64,000 nt of DNA, taken from the NCBI GenBank assembly GCA_045226255.1, contig JBGVCG010000016.1:372001-436000 (forward strand), read 5' to 3'. Under the pieces are notes generated by a model. The model searched no databases, was not told the DNA's origin, and saw nothing but the letters and a program-made list of their open reading frames with translations. Within the stretch, counting starts at the first letter, position 1. Each line of letters starts with the position of its first letter. Made by a program: the position numbers and the translations under genes. Source of the DNA: UBA1181 sp045226255. Its GTDB lineage: Bacteria > Bacteroidota > Bacteroidia > Bacteroidales > Paludibacteraceae. This document shows positions 37,184 to 45,184 of the stretch, one piece after another.

Positions 37184-37320
37184 GCAATGGATAACAGAAT
37201 GGCATAGAACAATCCAACATATCCGCTCATCCATGGAGCGTCATCAGGAAAAGGATAATAAGGAATTTTAAAGAGATCCCAGAATAGAATATTTATGTTT
37301 AACTTTTATAAGAAGAAAGA

Positions 37321-37932
37321 CTATTCCATAACCTCAAAACTCTTCGCCTCCAAGAAGAAGACAGGATAATAATCCTTGTCATGATCCTGCATCCAAGCCT
37401 TCATCTCCTCGAAGTTCTGCTTCTTCTTTCCGCAGTGTCCATGTTCTTTTTCCTCTGACTTAGCGGTGGTATCCGAGCTACAACAAGACTTCTTTTCTGA
37501 CTTCTGTTCCTCTTGTGCGGCCTCTTCGGCCATCTTCGCTTCAGACTCCGCAATCATCTCTTTCGTGATACGATTCTCCTTTACGACACAAGTATATTTA
37601 ACGTTCTTTCCCGTCAACGATTGGTCGAATTTACCGATCTCCTCACCAGCCATAATCATCAGAGCGGTCTCTGACTCATCATTATCCGCCAACTGACACT
37701 TCTTACCAGAACAATGGCATACCTTCTTAACGAAACCACGTACCATAATCTCCTTGCCAGCAAGAGAATCAAGCTTAGCGGCCGCCTCTGAAGGGAAAAG
37801 GATCTCCGCTGATTTATTTCTACAACACTCCGGGACACTCTCTGTCGAGCCCTGTTCATTCACTTTTGTTTCCGACTTACTACAAGAAAAAAGGGAAGCG
37901 GAAATCATAACGATTAAAAAAATCTTTTTCAT
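37321..37932 (-). CDS. Cysteine- and histidine-rich lipoprotein, probable metal binding
   Basis: The start at 37932 gives MKKIFLIVMISASLFSC (lipobox LFSC). About residues 45-125 resemble a small OB-type barrel (KEIMVRGFVKKVCHCSGKKC...KNVKYTCVV). A charged linker follows with a second cluster (SCCSSDTTAKSEEKEHGHCGKK). The CHC-x3-KC and CC...HGHC patterns suggest binding of a soft metal such as copper or zinc. A -7-like TATCTTTG is at 37961-37968 on the minus strand. No named family. Confidence 0.7.
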   Translation of the reverse strand: MKKIFLIVMISASLFSCSKSETKVNEQGSTESVPECCRNKSAEILFPSEAAAKLDSLAGKEIMVRGFVKKVCHCSGKKCQLADNDESETALMIMAGEEIGKFDQSLTGKNVKYTCVVKENRITKEMIAESEAKMAEEAAQEEQKSEKKSCCSSDTTAKSEEKEHGHCGKKKQNFEEMKAWMQDHDKDYYPVFFLEAKSFEVME

Positions 37933-38086
37933 CACAAAATCACATGTTTTAAATTCACCGCAAAGATACAAGCGCACAGAGGGGGGCGGCAATCCCCATA
38001 TAAGGGGAAAAGGTTCGATTCAGTTCACAAAAAATGACTAACTACAAATAGGGACACGAAAACGGCAGATAGGGAGTAATAAGAAA

Positions 38087-38214
38087 CAAAAAACCGCTGA
38101 TGGAAGACCACCAGCGGCTATTAAAACTCGTAAAATAAAGCCAATCGGATGTTATCGATGCAATCCAAATTAACCTCCGTCACCTTCACACGGTGAACTT
38201 TTAGATTTCAGGAT
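38087..38214 (-). pseudogene. panD: Remnant of a second panD: terminator and start region, middle lost
   Basis: Read against panD at 45622-46033, this stretch keeps the downstream hairpin (ACCGCTGATGG...CCAGCGGC), then AAAGCCAATC after the stop, then jumps to codons 4 to about 25 (CTCCGTCACCTTCAC, CGGTGAA, TTAGATTTCAG). About 270 bases, including nearly all of the mature enzyme, are gone. An extra base in the AAAAG run shifts the frame and brings stops. The retained hairpin now serves as a minus-strand terminator for the AAA+ gene upstream. Confidence 0.85.
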
Positions 38215-38247
38215 CTTATGATACTGTTTTAAACTAGGACCAGACAT

Positions 38248-38296
38248 ACTTGGACCCTCATACGCAAGGTATGAATCCAAGTACGTTTCTTTTTTA
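38248..38296 (+). terminator. Terminator-like hairpin without a gene
   Basis: Stem ACTTGGA with TCCAAGT plus inner CATAC with GTATG, then TTTCTTTTTT, in the right order for the plus strand. No plus-strand gene precedes it within 13 kb, so it may belong to a small RNA or an antisense transcript, or be a relic. Confidence 0.5.
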
Positions 38297-38325
38297 TATC
38301 AGGGGCTCTCTTCCCGCAAAGCAGG

Positions 38326-40356
38326 TCAGAATCCTACCCTATTCCTGCCGGTCGTCAGTTTCTCGCTGAACTCCTTCTCCGATTTGGCGGCGAAGAAATC
38401 CTCCTGGCATAAGACAACCTCCTTCAAACCATTGAGCTGCGCCCGCATCGCCGCCTTGGACCATGTGCGCTCATAGAGGTTGCGGACGAACCTGGCGTTC
38501 GAGAACTCCTCCGAACTGATGTAGCTTTGCGGCAACTCGTCGAAGTACTGCTCCACGGCTGGCTTCAGCTCCTTCTGGCAGGCGAAATGCTTCTCCGCCA
38601 TCAGCATGAATATTTGGGCAAGCTGCTCCTTCGTGTAGGAAGGGAACTCGACCAAGTAAGGCATACGGCTCCGTAGCCCGGCGTTCCCTTGCATCAGCTT
38701 CTCCATCTCCGCCTTGTACCCCGCCATGATGACCATCAGGTTGTCCCGATGGTTCTCCATCTCTGAGATGAGGGTGGTAAGGGCCTCCCTGCCATAGTCG
38801 TTTTCAGACCCTACGCCCCCCCTGTAGAGGTCATAGGCCTCGTCGATGAAGAGGACCGAGCCATAGGCGTCACGACAGATGGCGGCCGTCTTAGGTGCGG
38901 TCTGTCCGATATATTCCCCGCAGAAATCACGGGCACCATACTCGAAGAAATAACCGTTGCTGAGCAACTTGCGCTCGGCGAATATTCGTCCGATGATGCG
39001 CGCCACCGTCGTCTTACCCGTACCCGGCGCACCCACGAAACGCATGTGCATACATGGCCTGTCAAGCTTATCGTTCTTCGCGGAGATCTCCACCTGCGCC
39101 ACGATCTCACGAATGCGCTCGGTGATCTTCTCCATGCCTATCATTTCGGACAACTCATTGAAGGCATCCTTCCCCTCGACACCATATGTGACCGAAAGGG
39201 GCTTTATCTCCGCCCCACGGATGGTGTCGTCGGAAGCGCCACGGTTCTGAGCGTCCGCCTGATGCTTGAGCAAGACCGTCTCGTCGAAGACCTTCTTGAC
39301 GGTGCGTAGGCCATAGAAGCGTCCGTCGCTCTTCTCCTCCCTGATTCGGGCGAAAAAGATCTCCCAAGCCTCCTCATCCATTTCAAGGCGTAGCGGGTCA
39401 AGCATACGCTCCGTATACTGCCGGATCTCCTTGTCCGAGAAAGGCGGGATGGTGAATGTCTTGATGAAAAGGATGTCGGAAAGCGTCTCCTCTATCTTCT
39501 TGAGCTCATGCGGCTCTATGTAAGGGACACGGAAGACAAAGTTGAAGTTACCGGAGACGTGCGAGATCTCCAGGAGCAGGTCCTTCAGCTCACGCTGCTT
39601 GGATTTGACCATGAACTCACTGATGTCCAGACAGACAAGCTTATCGTAGTTTTCCTTGTCGTAAAGGATGTTCAACAAGTCTTTGACGTTGATCTTCCGC
39701 CCCTGCGTCTCATCGGAGAGCACGAACTCGAAATAGAACTTCTTGGAGAAAACGCCCAGCTCCACCGCAAAAAGGGTGAGCAGGTTGATGACCCTTGTGA
39801 GGCCGCATCCGTCATTGACCGAGAAGAGGTAATTCTGCGCCTTGAAGCTATCCAGCGAGTCCCTTTTGTGCATATCGGCGACGACAGGCACCGCCTCGTT
39901 GACGAACTGCTTGAAGGAGTCCCAGCCGATGAGGTTGTTGATGTTTTTGACAATATCGTCCAGCTCCTCCTTGTTGTTGAAGACGCTATAATCCACCTCG
40001 TTGTTCTCCTCCTGCGGTTGCTCCCCTTCGCTCGTCAGGGAAACACGGACAGAGGATTTCTCCCCAAGCTTGTAGCATATTATCTTCTCGTTGCCGCACT
40101 CGTGGGACAATGCGATTTGGGGACAGACCTGCTCCATCTTCTTCACGATGACGCCAGCGGTCTCCTGCAGGTTCTTTTCCGTCTGCACCTTGCAGCAGAT
40201 CAGTTGCGGTCCGCGCAGCTCCGTCGTCACGCAGCTCTCTCCGAAACAAGACTCTATGAGGCAAGGAAGCAAAGTGCTATCCAATTCGGGATCATGGTCA
40301 AACAACCCATCCTTGACTTCTCCAATATCAAATATTACTTCATACGTGCTATTCAT
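38326..40356 (-). CDS. Two-domain AAA+ ATPase of the CbbX/SpoVK type
   Basis: 676 residues. The C-terminal AAA+ domain (about 400-655) is intact: Walker A GAPGTGKTT (442-450), Walker B VLFIDEAYDL (501-510), the pore-loop region FFEYGARDFCGEYIGQT, and an Arg-finger helix (NARFVRNLYERTW). This is the CbbX family, whose members remodel Rubisco, and to which the EccA ATPase of type VII secretion also belongs. Residues about 130-330 look like a second AAA+ fold that has lost its P-loop (NDGCGLTR, no GKT) but keeps a Walker B-like LVCLDI. The first 110 residues are unknown. It stands at the downstream end of a cluster of toxin tips and lipoproteins and has a decayed twin at 26826 in the same position of another cluster. 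Cytosolic. Confidence 0.85.
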   Translation of the reverse strand: MNSTYEVIFDIGEVKDGLFDHDPELDSTLLPCLIESCFGESCVTTELRGPQLICCKVQTEKNLQETAGVIVKKMEQVCPQIALSHECGNEKIICYKLGEKSSVRVSLTSEGEQPQEENNEVDYSVFNNKEELDDIVKNINNLIGWDSFKQFVNEAVPVVADMHKRDSLDSFKAQNYLFSVNDGCGLTRVINLLTLFAVELGVFSKKFYFEFVLSDETQGRKINVKDLLNILYDKENYDKLVCLDISEFMVKSKQRELKDLLLEISHVSGNFNFVFRVPYIEPHELKKIEETLSDILFIKTFTIPPFSDKEIRQYTERMLDPLRLEMDEEAWEIFFARIREEKSDGRFYGLRTVKKVFDETVLLKHQADAQNRGASDDTIRGAEIKPLSVTYGVEGKDAFNELSEMIGMEKITERIREIVAQVEISAKNDKLDRPCMHMRFVGAPGTGKTTVARIIGRIFAERKLLSNGYFFEYGARDFCGEYIGQTAPKTAAICRDAYGSVLFIDEAYDLYRGGVGSENDYGREALTTLISEMENHRDNLMVIMAGYKAEMEKLMQGNAGLRSRMPYLVEFPSYTKEQLAQIFMLMAEKHFACQKELKPAVEQYFDELPQSYISSEEFSNARFVRNLYERTWSKAAMRAQLNGLKEVVLCQEDFFAAKSEKEFSEKLTTGRNRVGF

Positions 40357-40395
40357 CTTCTTCGTTCTGTTTAGACAATCATTCGCTATTAATCA

Positions 40396-40442
40396 TCCAA
40401 AGTTATATTTTTCCACGCAAAAAAGCATGTGATTTCACGGAT
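40396..40442 (-). promoter_or_regulatory. Conserved promoter with dyad upstream of the AAA+ gene
   Basis: Carries TAACTTTG on the minus strand (40398-40405) and, further upstream, overlapping inverted repeats including GTGATTTCAC. The same block is kept at 26899-26945, where the dyads are better (CGTGC-A6-GCACG inside TTCCGTG...CACGGAA). Conservation in a dead copy shows it belonged to the ancestral gene. The usual -33 box is not clear. Confidence 0.6.
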
Positions 40443-40524
40443 TATCTCTTTGTTTAGGATATCGACGCCTGATTCTTCATCATAGATCAGATCGACAAAA
40501 TTCTCATTCATGTATTCAACCACC

Positions 40525-41190
40525 TCATTCTATTTTCTTTGTTTTCCGCAAAGACCATCTTGGGGCTATAGAATCAATTTCTTCTGAAGCAATCGTGTGA
40601 TCTAAAATGCTACAATCAGGATAACTTATGTGCATGGTGTCATGAGTTTCTTTATAACGGACTTCGTGCGGACGGTAATACAAATGTACATTTTCATGAT
40701 TCCCATTCTGCCCTAAATCGATGGACATAAATCCATTTTCATGGTGTATTCTAATCTCATATATGCCATAATTGTAAATAAAATCGAATATTTCCTCCAC
40801 TTTAGAAAGCCTTTTCACATCTATGGACTTCGATATTTCATAGTTTTCCGGGAAAGACCTTATGCTATCCAAATCTATGAGTCTTTCTTGTCGAAGATAA
40901 AATTTGTCATTTGATCTAAAGATTATAAGACATACATTTTCCGGGGAAGTCTTTTCATATGATTTAAAGATTATTCCATCTATGTATCTGAGACACACAT
41001 ACGCAAATTCACAGAATAAAGTATCCATCAAAAAATCCTCTTTGGAGGCCCAATCTGACAGGAATCTTTCCTCGTCACTTGGAAATAGGGAATTCCCCTC
41101 CTCACATTGAACATCTTTTACTTCCTCTTTTTTTATTGGTGAACAAGATGTTATTATGCATAAAGTCACAATTATCCCAATAGCTTTCAT
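40525..41190 (-). CDS. Lipoprotein, immunity-like, paralogue of the next gene upstream
   Basis: The start at 41190 gives MKAIGIIVTLCIITSC (lipobox ITSC). No known domain. It resembles the protein at 41395 over its length: DFLMDTLFCEFAYVCLRY against YWLIDTLFAGISGAALRY, and YGIYEIRIHHENGFMSIDL against YKIYHISIGHKARSLSLQF. The in-frame residues before the start (MKASSISRENVSLVDN...) have no signal character. AT-rich. Position among toxin-tip fragments suggests an immunity lipoprotein; not shown. Confidence 0.7.
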   Translation of the reverse strand: MKAIGIIVTLCIITSCSPIKKEEVKDVQCEEGNSLFPSDEERFLSDWASKEDFLMDTLFCEFAYVCLRYIDGIIFKSYEKTSPENVCLIIFRSNDKFYLRQERLIDLDSIRSFPENYEISKSIDVKRLSKVEEIFDFIYNYGIYEIRIHHENGFMSIDLGQNGNHENVHLYYRPHEVRYKETHDTMHISYPDCSILDHTIASEEIDSIAPRWSLRKTKKIE

Positions 41191-41265
41191 TGTATTATTT
41201 TTCAGGTTATCAACCAGTGACACATTTTCTCTTGAAATACTACTTGCTTTCATATAAGACTCGAT

Positions 41266-41394
41266 CTAAAATGTACACCCTAAAAGTCCCCTTCTTGGGC
41301 ACATAACATATGCTACTTTTTTGTTATCTATTTCATCTGGCATTTCAATATACATAGCGTCTGCATCAGAAAATTCAGAGGTCGATTCATTTTC
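41266..41394 (-). pseudogene. In-frame open extension behind the stop of the 41395 gene
   Basis: Forty-two sense codons follow the TGA of the gene at 41395 in the same frame and end at TAG (41266-41268). The translation is well mixed (DADAMYIEMPDEIDNKK, VAYVMCPRRGLLGC) and looks coding. Either the TGA is a nonsense mutation that shortened the protein, or this is the tail of another lost gene. Confidence 0.45.
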
Positions 41395-42060
41395 TCACCT
41401 CCTTTTGCCGTTTAGTATTCTTTCTTCACAACTATCTAAATAGTAATACTTGCCAGAGTCAGTATCATAAAAACCCCTCAATATCTCAACATCCTCTACT
41501 CTTCGCTCTTTGCCTGTACTATCACGTATATACGTAAACCATCCTTTTTTCGCCGTGAAAGACATGTCATGCTTAAATTCAAATTCCGTAGGCGTATCAG
41601 CATAAACCATTGAAACAGAGGTGTCACCATTCCCGAAGAATTGCAAACTCAAACTTCTCGCCTTATGTCCTATGCTTATATGATATATTTTGTATTCTTC
41701 GCATAGATTAATTATATCCAAAGCATGAGCAAATTTAATGTTATTGAATGTTGTGCGTGTGGAATCGTAGTACTTATGCCGAACGTCCAAATTCCCATTA
41801 TTATTGAATACAACGACCACTCCCATGCTATCTTCCGCATGATCGTAATCCAGGACGCAGCCATGTTCATATCTTAAGGCCGCACCGCTAATCCCTGCGA
41901 ATAGAGTATCAATCAACCAATACTCCTTCCCTTTTACCCACTCATGAAACTCCCTATAGTTTTTTGGGGGAACCTCCTGCGATGTTTCCGTCAGAGCGTT
42001 ACAAGAACATACGAACAATCCTATAAATACTATTTTAGATAGTTTTATCATGGAATTCAT
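41395..42060 (-). CDS. Lipoprotein, immunity-like, paralogue of the 40525 protein
   Basis: 221 residues with lipobox VCSC (MNSMIKLSKIVFIGLFVCSC). It aligns by eye with the 40525 protein in the stretch after the anchor and around the YKIYHISIGH segment, so the two derive from one duplicated gene. No catalytic motif. It may be prematurely stopped (see 41266-41394). 83 bases downstream of the 42144 gene on the same strand. Confidence 0.7.
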   Translation of the reverse strand: MNSMIKLSKIVFIGLFVCSCNALTETSQEVPPKNYREFHEWVKGKEYWLIDTLFAGISGAALRYEHGCVLDYDHAEDSMGVVVVFNNNGNLDVRHKYYDSTRTTFNNIKFAHALDIINLCEEYKIYHISIGHKARSLSLQFFGNGDTSVSMVYADTPTEFEFKHDMSFTAKKGWFTYIRDSTGKERRVEDVEILRGFYDTDSGKYYYLDSCEERILNGKRR

Positions 42061-42143
42061 TTGTTTCTCCCCTTAAAGTGTTCGTTTATCTTTTTTATTT
42101 AGAAAAGCAGAATTTGTTGGCATCCATTTAATTATTTGAATGC

Positions 42144-42590
42144 TCAGTTGTCGTCATTAGGTTTTGGCGCTTCCCATGCATTTTCATGAAGGCATTTTGC
42201 ATAGACCCAACCTTTTCTGAAATCTCCACCATGTTTGGGGCCATAATCAAAATAGGAGACAACTTTTGCCAAAAGACTGTCTTCAGTATATTCTAAAACA
42301 TACACATGATCATTCCCTGCAATAGCATACAACGGAACATGAAGATAAGGTTCTATCCCACTTTCCAATTGACGATAATAATCCAAGTACCTATTTTTGT
42401 ACTTTAATGATTCTATATAAATTACACTAACAGGTCTTTCAGGACCCCTAATATCATCATAGCAATACATTTGCTTATGCGACTTTATGTATTCATGGTA
42501 TTTATCGTGTATAAGGCCACCGAACACACCACAAAATAGCATAATAGATACACCTATTCCAATCAAAATTTTCTCTGCTTTGTTAACCAT
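42144..42590 (-). CDS. Small membrane-anchored protein of unknown function
   Basis: The ATG at 42590 gives MVNKAEKILIGIGVSIMLFCGVFGGLI, an N-terminal membrane helix, followed by about 120 extracytoplasmic residues rich in Tyr and charged residues. A GTG one codon upstream overlaps the stop of the previous gene. I do not recognise a family. The tight spacing with 42593 suggests translational coupling. Confidence 0.65.
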   Translation of the reverse strand: MVNKAEKILIGIGVSIMLFCGVFGGLIHDKYHEYIKSHKQMYCYDDIRGPERPVSVIYIESLKYKNRYLDYYRQLESGIEPYLHVPLYAIAGNDHVYVLEYTEDSLLAKVVSYFDYGPKHGGDFRKGWVYAKCLHENAWEAPKPNDDN

Positions 42591-42592
42591 CA

Positions 42593-43420
42593 CTATTCTC
42601 CCTTCTCCGCTTTTAGAGCAGCGTTCTTATATTCCTCAGTCAGCCAAGGCGACCTAACCCTTTCCTCAACCTTGTCATTCTCAACATGGTATGTCACGAA
42701 CCATTCCTCATCATTGATTGCAGGCACAGAATCATCTTCCTCATTAACAGAGTATATATAAAATTTCTTCGATTGATTAAAATTCAAATCCAGCAAGGAT
42801 GGTTTGCATTCGAAGATAATGAAGCATCCATCCAAGTAGTTATAAGCAGTAATATTTCTATCAATAGAGGTTTTCGCCTCAAATTGCAAACAGGCTGAGT
42901 TCCCTTCTATATGGACAAAAAGGCAATCAAATGAATTAGGCACATTGTAATAATTCCGCTGTTTCAATAGATCTTGAAGCGCCCCTTGCAAATCATTACA
43001 TTTCAGTACACCCATTGGGACAGATAGGGTATCATCGACAACGACAGGATGGGTGCCACAGCTCAGTGATCCAGAACGAATCAATCGACTTTCATATCCA
43101 CCATTTCTCAATAGTAATTTGTTGTCTGAGATGCTTATGCTGAAATCGAGCGAATCGAGAGAGGATAAACAAACCTTATCGTCCTTCATTTTCCACCGGC
43201 CAGCACAAAAAACATAAGGAGTAGAATCACAATCAGACTCGTAATAAAACATCCCGTCCGAATGGAAACATATACTGTGGCAATTGCATTCATCACTCCA
43301 AGGACCCAAAATGGTCAAAGGATCATTCGATGTGCAACCACCTAAGGCGAACAAAGCAATCAGTGCACACACACCAACGACTACTTTCCTGGCAGAAAAA
43401 AACATAAAATGTAGCATCAT
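42593..43420 (-). CDS. Lipoprotein of unknown function
   Basis: 275 residues, lipobox LGGC (ALIALFALGGC). The first half after the anchor resembles a lipocalin-like sandwich: ILGPWSDECNCHSICFHSDGMFYYES, GRWKMKDDKVCLSS, recalling other bacterial copper-resistance- or META-like folds only in outline. No motif fixes a function. Part of the minus-strand lipoprotein cluster, directly upstream of the 42144 gene. Confidence 0.7.
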   Translation of the reverse strand: MMLHFMFFSARKVVVGVCALIALFALGGCTSNDPLTILGPWSDECNCHSICFHSDGMFYYESDCDSTPYVFCAGRWKMKDDKVCLSSLDSLDFSISISDNKLLLRNGGYESRLIRSGSLSCGTHPVVVDDTLSVPMGVLKCNDLQGALQDLLKQRNYYNVPNSFDCLFVHIEGNSACLQFEAKTSIDRNITAYNYLDGCFIIFECKPSLLDLNFNQSKKFYIYSVNEEDDSVPAINDEEWFVTYHVENDKVEERVRSPWLTEEYKNAALKAEKGE

Positions 43421-43480
43421 GAGTAAACTGAATTTGAAATGATAGAAACATTAGTCATCACTCAAACAATAATCATCAAT

Positions 43481-43537
43481 AGACTTGTGGACATCTATTT
43501 CTTTCGGGTTTTACAAATTTACAATTTTATCTGTGCC
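43481..43537 (-). pseudogene. Diverged copy of the 3' end of the 44591 gene
   Basis: Matches 44560-44618 with gaps: AGACTTGTGGA, then a T-rich stretch, then ACAAATTTACAATTTTATCTGTG against ACAAATTCATCTATGG. In the matching frame it ends TDKIVNL and a stop, against PIDEFVDF and a stop in the intact gene. The rest of 43421-43631 shows no gene. Confidence 0.45.
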
Positions 43538-43631
43538 TTTGTTGTTGTTTTTATTTCGTAATGTATTATTATATGTCTGTCACGGGCATTGCTTGCCATA
43601 TGCACATAATAATGCGTTCTCGTTTAACGTT

Positions 43632-44183
43632 TCAATCTATAATCTTGTATGCCCCTATTAATTTAAAAAAAGCCTCCGCACTATTCTGTGCCTTTCCTTG
43701 CATTTCATTAGGTTCCCATGCATTCACACGTATTGGATTTGTGGCTTCCCAAAAGAACTCACCCTTCCCGTCGGAGTATGTGCAATCAGATGACGATTTG
43801 CCTATTTTAGGGAAATAATATGATGTGATAGCTATCATATTAAATTTTGCATTTGGAGGAGAATCTACACCTAAATTAATATCACAAAATATTACGCAAG
43901 TATCTATTCTGTTGAATATGTGTAGGGAATAATGATTAATATGATTAGACCAACAAGAATCCATTGTGCAATACATACTATCCTTTTTTTCAAGGATATC
44001 CCATTGCGGATCCCTCTTTTTGACTTGTTGAATTCTATTTATTAGTTCTTTCCCACCAACCCCAAATTCATAATTAAGAGTCGTGCAATATGATCCGGAA
44101 CAAAGATATCTCTTTAAATCCACACATGTGGTCAAGAGACATAAGAGAAATAAAAAGCACAAGATTCTTTTCGCTTGATTCAT
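43632..44183 (-). CDS. Lipoprotein, probable immunity protein of the adjacent toxin tip
   Basis: 183 residues with lipobox LTTC (MNQAKRILCFLFLLCLLTTC). No known domain; cysteine-rich centre (CTMDSCWSN, TCVIFCD) that could form disulfides outside the cytosol. Its ATG overlaps by four bases (ATGA) the stop of a toxin-tip frame that follows an Rhs core remnant. This overlap is the standard layout of Rhs or other polymorphic toxins with their immunity gene, which is my reason for the call. Confidence 0.75.
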   Translation of the reverse strand: MNQAKRILCFLFLLCLLTTCVDLKRYLCSGSYCTTLNYEFGVGGKELINRIQQVKKRDPQWDILEKKDSMYCTMDSCWSNHINHYSLHIFNRIDTCVIFCDINLGVDSPPNAKFNMIAITSYYFPKIGKSSSDCTYSDGKGEFFWEATNPIRVNAWEPNEMQGKAQNSAEAFFKLIGAYKIID

Positions 44184-44365
44184 AGGTGAAAGTTATTAAT
44201 AAAATTCGAGTTGAAGTTTCTATTAAATTCATATATGCCGTCAGATATGTCATGAAGCATATCTGAACCGCATTCATACAAATATTTCATGCTTTTGAAA
44301 GTACCTAATAATCCAAAGACGAATGTGGTCATCAATGAACGTCCACGATCTTTCCAGCTATCATT
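44180..44365 (-). pseudogene. Toxin C-terminal tip fragment behind an Rhs core
   Basis: Open frame of about 61 codons (NDSWKDRGRSLMTTFVFG... ending NNFHL and TGA at 44180-44182). The toxin class is not recognised; the GLLGTFKSMKYLYE stretch is hydrophobic and could be part of a helical toxin fold. It is out of frame with the Rhs core remnant just upstream, so no intact toxin can be made. It overlaps the lipoprotein start by four bases. Confidence 0.6.
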
Positions 44366-44370
44366 AAAAC

Positions 44371-44460
44371 GAAGACCTCGCCGTACGGGATGTAGGCCAC
44401 GTGTTGGGTGATCTCACCGTCGATGTCCGTGACGAGGGAGGTGGATATTTTCGCATTTTT
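44371..44460 (-). pseudogene. Rhs core remnant
   Basis: On the minus strand it reads SLVTDIDGEITQHVAYIPYG then EVFV, the conserved end of the Rhs/YD-repeat shell just before the variable toxin tip (typical pattern: SLVTD-x-GE-x-x-QH-x-Y-x-PYGE-x-F). Only about 30 codons remain of a gene normally several kilobases long. The leader repeat 44455-44526 joins directly upstream. Confidence 0.8.
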
Positions 44461-44526
44461 CCCATCATTTCCTTGGGGGTTGGTACGGCTTCGCCATTGT
44501 CAGTGGCAGGGGAGGGCTGACAAAAT
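44455..44526 (-). repeat. Rhs-type leader repeat, copy 2
   Basis: Matches copy 3 in CCCATCATTTCCTTGGGG, TTGGTAC against TTGGCAC, GCTTCGCC and TTGTCAGTG. The promoter-like half (TATCAAAG and beyond) is missing here; instead AT-rich sequence follows. Confidence 0.75.
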
Positions 44527-44590
44527 ATGTATGTGGTTTAATATATATTCCTTTCATTTAGACTTGTGGATTTCTAATCCTTCCATATTT

Positions 44591-45184
44591 TCAAAAATCT
44601 ACAAATTCATCTATGGGGCTGTAAATGAGACTATCCGATTTATATATGTCAAATTTTTTATTTAGGACAAAATCTGATGTGTCAGAAACCATTGCTTCAA
44701 TCACTTTAGCCGTGTCAACTTCAAAAGCCCCTATTTTACCTTGTGCGAAGACCGCAAAATTTATGTTTGTGGTATCTATGAGAACTTGCCATTCTGTTTC
44801 ATCCATTATAGAAATTGGGACTTCTTCGAATAATTCTTCTGGAATTTGATCAAGTCGCATTTGTTCTTTTTGGCTGTCATAGTAAACGAAATATACATTT
44901 CCTTTTTTTTCGATTTTATATGGTTTGAGGCTTTTCATATTATATCTTAAATATCCGAATTCCTCTTGGAACATGAAAATAGTATAGAGTCGGAAAGTAT
45001 GAAAATTAGTTTCTCGTTCCGATACAACACACATGCGATTTTGTCCACAAATATTTCTTTTGTGATATTCATAAAATTTGTCAGCAACATATTCCACAAC
45101 CTCTTCGGCTTTTCCTTTGTCAGAATAAACAGAAGAAGAACATGCGGCGAAAACTAAAGGGAATAATAATAAAATCTGTTTCAT
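44591..45184 (-). CDS. Lipoprotein, probable immunity protein of a JAMM-like toxin tip
   Basis: The start at 45184 gives MKQILLLFPLVFAACSSS (lipobox FAAC). About 197 residues, mostly alpha/beta, with no family I know (CGQNRMCVVSERETNFHTFRL; GKIGAFEVDTAKVIEAM). The frame is open upstream through a JAMM-like tip fragment with no stop between, so the tip may now be fused to it by loss of the tip's stop in an A-rich run; the lipoprotein signal argues that the functional start is 45184. Confidence 0.72.
   Translation of the reverse strand: MKQILLLFPLVFAACSSSVYSDKGKAEEVVEYVADKFYEYHKRNICGQNRMCVVSERETNFHTFRLYTIFMFQEEFGYLRYNMKSLKPYKIEKKGNVYFVYYDSQKEQMRLDQIPEELFEEVPISIMDETEWQVLIDTTNINFAVFAQGKIGAFEVDTAKVIEAMVSDTSDFVLNKKFDIYKSDSLIYSPIDEFVDF

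Noticed and set aside
44074..44277. 67-codon minus-strand frame overlapping the 43632 gene
   Set aside because: Overlaps both the lipoprotein and the toxin-tip frame, and has no features of its own.
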